From Dyella jiangningensis (GTDB lineage Bacteria; Pseudomonadota; Gammaproteobacteria; Xanthomonadales; Rhodanobacteraceae), in assembly GCA_000632805.1 (NCBI GenBank), contig CP007444.1, positions 3,584,772-3,648,771 on the forward strand: DNA of 64,000 bases. Direction: 5' to 3'. The notes under the pieces are model-generated. The model was not told where the DNA came from, did not search any database, and worked only from the letters and a program-made list of their open reading frames with translations. The stretch's first letter is position 1. The number at the start of each line of letters is the position of its first letter. The translations under genes were made by a program, and so were the position numbers. This document shows, piece by piece, positions 59,044 through 64,000 of the stretch.

Positions 59044-60102
59044 TCAGGGAATGATGTTGCGCCGACGGAAGTCATCGAAAAGTCGCGTGAACATCGCCAG
59101 CGTCTCGATGTGCTCATGGAAGCCGAATCGCCGCGCCTTCGAACCGTCGCCAAACATGTCGTAGTCCCAGGAAAACACGAAGTCGGCGAAGCGCCAAGAC
59201 GAGACGTCGGTATACGGATGGTCGGCCAAGTGGTGCGTTTCGATCATCGTACGCCACAACGGCTCCTTGTCCGCCATCACCGAATCCAGCGAAAGCGGCA
59301 GCGGCGGCGCCACTTCCATGTCGAAATAGCGCGCGATGGCAGGCCACATCTCGCTCCAGCGGAACAGGTCGCCATTGGTGATGTTGAACGCCTGGTTGGC
59401 GCATGCGGACTCGGTCGCCGCCCACACGGTAGCGCGGGCGAGCAAGCCGGCATCGGTCATTTCCAATAAATGATCATAGGCGCCGGGCTTGCCAGGAAAA
59501 CGCAGCGGCAAGCCCAGCTCCTTGCTGATCGAGGCGTACACGGCAATCGCCAGTGCGAGGTTCATGGGATTGCCGAGCGCGAAGCCGCCGACGACCGCAG
59601 GCCGAATGGCCGACCAGCTCCATCTCGCGTGCTGCTGGCGCTGCTCCAGAAACCGCTGCTGGTCGTGCATGAACTCGGGCGGCATGAAAGCCGCGTCGGT
59701 CTCGCGCGCCGGCGTCTTGAACGGGCCGAGATGACCGCCGTACACCTTGTAGCCCTGCATCAGGCTGATGTGCTGCAGGTCTTCGGCCACCGGCTCGATC
59801 GCATCGACGACATGGATCAGCATCGCCAGGTTCGGCGGCACCAGTTCGGCCCAGGTGGGTCGATCCTGGTAGGCGGCGTAGAACACGTGCGTCACCCGCG
59901 TGAGCGCTGCCAGCTTCTGTCGCGCATCGGCAGCATCGAGCAGGTCCACCGCAAGATGACTTACTCGCCCTGACGACGGACCTCCGCGACGCGAGAGGCC
60001 GATGACCTCCCAATCGTCCAGCGACGCCAGGTGTTCCACGAGATTGCGACCGATCACTCCCTGTGCGCCAACAACCAGCGCCACCTTGTTCGGTGTCGTC
60101 AT
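59044..60102 (-). CDS. short-chain dehydrogenase, progesterone 5-beta-reductase (PRISE)-like
   Basis: A 352-residue extended SDR. The start MTTPNKVALVVGAQGVIGRNLVEHL at 60102 contains the nucleotide-binding G-x-x-G-x-x-G. The PRISE-type YKVYGGHLGPFKTPARE with its Tyr/Lys pair sits near residue 145. C-terminal WSEMWPAIARYFDM also fits the family. It reduces the double bond of an enone such as a steroid or iridoid-like compound in relatives; here the substrate is unknown. Forms a unit with the quinone-reductase gene. Confidence 0.85.
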   Translation of the reverse strand: MTTPNKVALVVGAQGVIGRNLVEHLASLDDWEVIGLSRRGGPSSGRVSHLAVDLLDAADARQKLAALTRVTHVFYAAYQDRPTWAELVPPNLAMLIHVVDAIEPVAEDLQHISLMQGYKVYGGHLGPFKTPARETDAAFMPPEFMHDQQRFLEQRQQHARWSWSAIRPAVVGGFALGNPMNLALAIAVYASISKELGLPLRFPGKPGAYDHLLEMTDAGLLARATVWAATESACANQAFNITNGDLFRWSEMWPAIARYFDMEVAPPLPLSLDSVMADKEPLWRTMIETHHLADHPYTDVSSWRFADFVFSWDYDMFGDGSKARRFGFHEHIETLAMFTRLFDDFRRRNIIP

Positions 60103-60139
60103 GAATAAACCCTTGAGTGGATGACGGAGTGGCCGCCGC

Positions 60140-61381
60140 TCATGCGCCGGCTGCAAGAGCAACGGCTGCCGCGGATGCGCGGCGGCGTTCGAGTGCTGCG
60201 CTGGCCAAGGTGACCAGCAGCCCCAGCAGCGTGACTACCGCCCCGGCGATGCTCACCGACGGAAGACCCAGCTTGAGGTCGATCATCGCGCCACCGATGA
60301 AGGCGCCGATCGCATTGCCCAGATTGAACGCAGCGATGTTGAGCGTGGACGCAAGATGCGGCCCCTCGCTCGCCTGCTGCACCACGCGCATCTGGAGCGG
60401 CGGCACGGTGGCGAATGCGAATACGCCCCATACGAACACCGTGACGATGGCGGCAATCGTGCTGTGCATGGTCCACGCGAACGCGAACATCACCAGGGCC
60501 AGCACCACCAGCACGCCCGCCAGCGACGGCATCGGGCGCCAGTCCGCCAGGCGACCGCCCACCATGTTGCCGATGGTGGTGCCCACGCCAAACAGGATCA
60601 GCACCCAGCCGGTCGCACCTACACTCACGTGCGACTGCTGCTGCAGGATCGGCGCGATATACGTGAATACGGTGAACACGCCGCCGAAACCCAGCACCGT
60701 CATGGCGAGCGCCAGCAGCACCTGCGGTTGGCGCAGCACGACGATCTCGCGACGCATGTCCGGCGACGGCATGCCGGGCAGCGCCGGCACCAGGCGCCAC
60801 ACGGCGATGGCCGCCACCACGCCCAGCAGGGTTACAGCGCCGAAGGTCGATCGCCAGCCGGCCCATTGGCCGAGGAAGGTGCCAAACGGCACGCCCAGCA
60901 CGTTGGCCAGCGTGAGGCCGGTGAACATCAGCGCGATGGCGCGCGCCGCCTGGCCGCGCGGCACGATGTGCGAGGCGACCACGGCGCCGATGCCGAAGAA
61001 CGAACCATGGCAGAACGCCGCTACCACGCGCGCCACCATCAGCACGCCGTAGTTCGGCGCCACCGCGCAAAGCGCATTGCCGAGGATGAACAGGCCGAGC
61101 AGGAGCAGCAAGGCGTTTCGACGCTCCATGCGAGCGGTAAGCGCCGCCAGCAGCGGCGCGCCGGCGGCCACGCCCAGCGCATATCCGGACACCAGCAGGC
61201 CGGCCGAGGGAATGCTCACATGCAGGTCGCTGGCCACTTCGGGCAGCAGGCCCATGATCACGAATTCGGTGGTGCCGATGGCAAAGGCGGCCACCGACAG
61301 GGCCAGCAGGGCCAGGCGCGAGGCGCCTGCGCTCACCGCGTCAGCCGGCGCCGCGGCCTTGGAAGAGGTGGAAAGGTTCAT
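60140..61381 (-). CDS. MFS transporter, AraJ/YdhP-like
   Basis: A 413-residue protein with twelve predicted transmembrane helices of the major facilitator superfamily, drug/sugar-efflux type (GTTEFVIMGLLPEVASDLHVSIPSAGLLVSGYALGV). GTFLGQWAGWRSTF is the conserved motif between helices 4 and 5. Likely exports a small toxic compound. It is divergently transcribed from the LysR regulator gene, whose start is about 100 bp away, and is probably controlled by it. Confidence 0.92.
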   Translation of the reverse strand: MNLSTSSKAAAPADAVSAGASRLALLALSVAAFAIGTTEFVIMGLLPEVASDLHVSIPSAGLLVSGYALGVAAGAPLLAALTARMERRNALLLLLGLFILGNALCAVAPNYGVLMVARVVAAFCHGSFFGIGAVVASHIVPRGQAARAIALMFTGLTLANVLGVPFGTFLGQWAGWRSTFGAVTLLGVVAAIAVWRLVPALPGMPSPDMRREIVVLRQPQVLLALAMTVLGFGGVFTVFTYIAPILQQQSHVSVGATGWVLILFGVGTTIGNMVGGRLADWRPMPSLAGVLVVLALVMFAFAWTMHSTIAAIVTVFVWGVFAFATVPPLQMRVVQQASEGPHLASTLNIAAFNLGNAIGAFIGGAMIDLKLGLPSVSIAGAVVTLLGLLVTLASAALERRRASAAAVALAAGA

Positions 61382-61478
61382 GGGAAAAGCCAGGAAAGGA
61401 CTGCCCGATACTGTGCGACTTGTCCGGCTTGGCGAGAATTGAGCAAACTAGAGAGGCATCTTTTCCAAAAAGTTGAAG

Positions 61479-62408
61479 ATGGTCGACTTCGAAGACATGC
61501 GGCTGTTCGTCCGCGCAGTCACCGACGGCAGCCTCTCGGCCGCCGGGAGGGCGCTCGGCCTATCTCCGGCGGCCGCCAGCAAGCGTCTGAACCGGTTAGA
61601 GCAGTCCCTAGGGGTCCGGCTTCTCCAACGCAGCTCGCGGCGCCTGGCGCTCACCGAGGAGGGCACCATCTACTTCGAGCGCGCCCAGGCCATCATCGCC
61701 GACGTGGACGACGCCAACTCGGCGGTGGGCCTTCGCCAGCTCGAGGTGCGCGGCCAACTGCATGTTTCCGCGTCGGTGGATATGGGGCGCCAGTACGTGG
61801 GCCCGATCGCCGCCGATTTTGCCGCCCAACACCCTGCCCTCACCCTGCGGCTGACCAACTCCGACGCAATGCTCGACCTGTTCGAACACGGCGTTGACGT
61901 GGCCGTGCGTGGCGGCACCATGACCGATTCGCGGCTGGTGTCGCGCCTGCTCACCAGCAACTTCCGCGTGCTGTGCGCCTCGCCCGACTACCTGTCCCGG
62001 CGCGGCCACCCGCGCACGGTGGAGGACCTGCAGCAGCACGACTGCCTCATGCTGCACCGACCCGGCCACGGGATCCTGCCGTGGATCGTGCAGACGCCCG
62101 ACGGCCCGCGCCCGCTTCGCATGGAAGGCTCGATCACCTGCGACAACGGTGACTTGATGCGCGCGTTGGCCGTGGCCGGCCACGGCCTGGCGTTCAAATC
62201 GGCATGGGATATTGCCGACGATGTCCGCGCCGGCCGCCTGGTGCCACTGCAGGGCGACGTGATCCTGCCGGACGCACACATCTATGCGATTTATCCCAGT
62301 CGTTGCTACCTGCCCGCACGCATCCGCCTGTTCGTGGATCATCTGCAGCAAGCGTTGCAGCTGCGCGAACGCGACGTGCTCGCTACCGTACGCAACGCCA
62401 TGATCTGA
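61479..62408 (+). CDS. LysR-family transcriptional regulator
   Basis: A 309-residue LTTR. N-terminal winged helix: RAVTDGSLSAAGRALGLSPAAASKRLNRLEQSLGVRLLQRSSRRLALTEEG. The C-terminal effector-binding domain has ADFAAQHPALTLRLTNSDAMLDLFEHGVDVAVRGG. It most likely regulates the adjacent MFS/SDR/quinone-reductase group. Start ATG 61479; a TTG six bases earlier is an alternative. Confidence 0.93.
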   Translation: MVDFEDMRLFVRAVTDGSLSAAGRALGLSPAAASKRLNRLEQSLGVRLLQRSSRRLALTEEGTIYFERAQAIIADVDDANSAVGLRQLEVRGQLHVSASVDMGRQYVGPIAADFAAQHPALTLRLTNSDAMLDLFEHGVDVAVRGGTMTDSRLVSRLLTSNFRVLCASPDYLSRRGHPRTVEDLQQHDCLMLHRPGHGILPWIVQTPDGPRPLRMEGSITCDNGDLMRALAVAGHGLAFKSAWDIADDVRAGRLVPLQGDVILPDAHIYAIYPSRCYLPARIRLFVDHLQQALQLRERDVLATVRNAMI

Positions 62409-62469
62409 ACCAGCATCGCGAGGACAGCATGCCGAAGTCGATTCGCACGCCCCCTTCCTCTGTCCGCGG

Positions 62470-63882
62470 ATGCCGCCCATGCTGAGCAGCGTCATCGGCG
62501 TTCTGCTTCTTCTCCTGCATGCCGCCGGCGTCGTCGCGGCCATGCACGCGGTGATGAACACCCGCACGCCGCAAGGTGCATTTGCGTGGGCGCTGGGGCT
62601 GGTGCTGCTGCCCTACATTACGCTCATTCCGTATCTCTACCTGGGCCGCAGCCGGTTCCATGGCTATGTCGACCTGCATCGCCTGCGCCGGGAGCAGATG
62701 CAGGCCATGGCGAACACCACGCTCGAATCGACATTGTCGACGCCCTGGATCTGCGAGCCCTACGATGAGATCGCGACCATGCTGCGCGCGCGCTTCCATG
62801 CCGGGCAGCACCTGCGCTTGCTGGTCAACGGCGAGGCGACGTTCAACGCGATCTTCTCGGCGATCGGTGAGGCGAAGCACTGCGTACTGCTTCAGTTCTT
62901 CATCATCCACGACGATGTGCTGGGGCGACGCCTGCAGCAGGCACTGATCGAGCGCGCGCGCGCAGGCGTGGAGGTATGCGTGCTCTACGATGGCATCGGC
63001 AGCCATGCACTGCCCAGCCTGTACGTGGAGACGCTGCGCGAAAGCGGCGTGGCGATCCATCCTTTCGCCACGCAACGGCGCAGCAACCGTTTCCAGCTCA
63101 ATTTCCGCAACCACCGCAAGATCGTCGTCGTCGACGGCATACGCGGCTTTGTCGGTGGACTCAACGTCGGCGATGAATACCTGGGCCTGAAGCCGCCGCT
63201 GTCGCCCTGGCGCGACACGCACCTGCAGATCGAAGGCCCGGCTGTTGCCGACCTGCAACGCAGTTTCGCCGAAGACTGGCACTGGGTGACCGGAGCACTT
63301 CCGCCCCTGCTGCGTCCCGAGCATGGTGCAGGCCGCACGCACACCTTGGTCGCCGCCACGGGCCCGGCCGACCGGCAGGAAACATGCTCGCTGTTCTTCG
63401 TCACGCTGATCCACGCCGCGCGACGGCGCTTGTGGATCACCACGCCGTATTTCGTTCCCGACCAGGCGGTGATGTCAGCGTTGCGTCTGGCGGTGTTCCG
63501 CGGCGTGGATGTGCGCGTATTGATTCCTTCGCGCCCGGACCACCACGCCGTGTTCCTCGCCACCGGCCTCTACGCGCATGACGCCGTGCGCGCAGGCATT
63601 CGCGTGTTCCGCTACCAGCCGGGCTTCCTGCACGAGAAAGTGGTGCTGATCGACGACGACACCGCATCGGTGGGCAGCATGAACCTGGACAACCGTTCAT
63701 TCCGCCTCAACTTCGAGATCGGTGCGCTCAACGTGGGCGCGGAGTTCGCCGCGGAGGTCGAAGCCATGCTGCTTGAGGATTTCTCGCATGCGCATGAGGT
63801 AACCGAAGCAGAGTATCTGAAGGCACCGTACCTCCGGCGTCTGGCGATGCATGTGGCGCGGTTGTTCGATCCAGTGCTGTAG
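62470..63882 (+). CDS. cls: cardiolipin synthase (phospholipase D family)
   Basis: A 470-residue membrane enzyme that joins two phosphatidylglycerols into cardiolipin. Two N-terminal membrane helices are followed by two PLD-type HKD motifs: HRKIVVVDG near residue 216 and HEKVVLIDD near 390, both with the following Gly/Asn-rich segment (GSMNLDNRSF in the second). Length and order match bacterial ClsA/ClsB. Confidence 0.93.
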   Translation: MPPMLSSVIGVLLLLLHAAGVVAAMHAVMNTRTPQGAFAWALGLVLLPYITLIPYLYLGRSRFHGYVDLHRLRREQMQAMANTTLESTLSTPWICEPYDEIATMLRARFHAGQHLRLLVNGEATFNAIFSAIGEAKHCVLLQFFIIHDDVLGRRLQQALIERARAGVEVCVLYDGIGSHALPSLYVETLRESGVAIHPFATQRRSNRFQLNFRNHRKIVVVDGIRGFVGGLNVGDEYLGLKPPLSPWRDTHLQIEGPAVADLQRSFAEDWHWVTGALPPLLRPEHGAGRTHTLVAATGPADRQETCSLFFVTLIHAARRRLWITTPYFVPDQAVMSALRLAVFRGVDVRVLIPSRPDHHAVFLATGLYAHDAVRAGIRVFRYQPGFLHEKVVLIDDDTASVGSMNLDNRSFRLNFEIGALNVGAEFAAEVEAMLLEDFSHAHEVTEAEYLKAPYLRRLAMHVARLFDPVL

Positions 63883-63903
63883 TCGCATTCGATGTGGCGC
63901 CGC

Positions 63904-63928
63904 GGTCGCGCACTGGGTGCGCTCCTAC
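63904..63928. repeat. single REP arm
   Basis: GGTCGCGCACTGGGTGCGCTC plus CTAC, 22 bp after the cls stop, same family as the other REP copies. Confidence 0.82.
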
Positions 63929-63972
63929 AGAGGGAGTAGGTAGTGCTCTCGCGAGCACCCGCCCTCACCCAG

Positions 63973-63995
63973 CCCTCTCCCCGGCGGGGAGAGGG
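63973..63995. terminator. G+C-rich palindromic repeat at window end
   Basis: CCCTCTCCCC-GGC-GGGGAGAGGG, a perfect 10-bp stem following a TCACCCAGCC leader, a common intergenic repeat of this bacterial group. Continues past the window edge. Confidence 0.6.
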
Positions 63996-64000
63996 AGAAG

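Noticed and set aside
60356-61897. 513-codon plus-strand frame
   Set aside because: It is antisense to the MFS transporter gene and runs out of phase into the LysR gene; the composition is His/Arg-rich as expected of a shadow frame.

Overview
This is high-G+C gammaproteobacterial chromosome, most likely Lysobacterales (Xanthomonadales) and probably a Rhodanobacteraceae such as Dyella, Rhodanobacter or Luteibacter. The evidence is the TrpS with a C-terminal DUF1508-like extension, the PhoPQ-like pair preceded by a PepSY gene, and intergenic REP copies of the 'GTAGGAGCGCA...TGCGCGA' type. The genus is an inference.

Layout. Positions 1-7165 and 39332-64000 are ordinary chromosome. The left flank has a partial FAD-linked oxidase, trpS, arginase, a rhodanese and a formyltransferase/deacetylase pair. 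The right flank has a SPOR protein, coaX, birA, mtfA, a PhoPQ-like two-component system, dusA, ferredoxin-NADP reductase, a DUF885 metallopeptidase, a TonB protein, a cysteine-dioxygenase/FAD pair, a quinone-reductase/SDR/MFS/LysR cluster and cardiolipin synthase. Between the flanks lies one ~32 kb integrative element inserted in the 3' end of tRNA-Thr(TGT). Its ends are a 49-bp direct repeat at 7166-7214 and 39256-39304, with a tyrosine integrase next to the truncated tRNA copy and a second, G-rich repeat just inside each end.

The element carries a MobF/TrwC-type relaxase, a VirD4-like coupling ATPase, a ribbon-helix-helix accessory protein and, in the same operon, a membrane-anchored tandem AAA+ ATPase, two further membrane proteins and a 56-residue membrane protein found by reading the sequence. 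I see no type IV secretion genes, so it is best read as a mobilizable element. Its cargo includes a 1757-residue STAND NTPase with an N-terminal PD-(D/E)XK-like nuclease (Avs-like antiphage architecture), a BRCT protein, a NYN-domain protein, a collagen-repeat YadA-like adhesin, and four co-oriented genes with MbcA/ParS/Xre (DUF2384)-like domains but no recognisable toxin.

The most unusual signal is a set of related palindromes that I see only inside the element: (A) GTGAGTCAGCTGACTCAC and variants, (B) GTGAACCGATCCGGTTCAC and (C) TGAGTCGGGCCGACTCA. Six A sites stand exactly 39 bp apart inside a DUF2384-like gene, in frame as a 13-residue repeat. A and B sites alternate in ~106-bp tandem units in the space between two convergent genes. 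Two C sites lie inside a winged-helix gene. Most of these places are not promoters, which suggests a cis-acting locus (partition, replication or DNA organisation) or a self-spreading palindromic repeat rather than ordinary operators.
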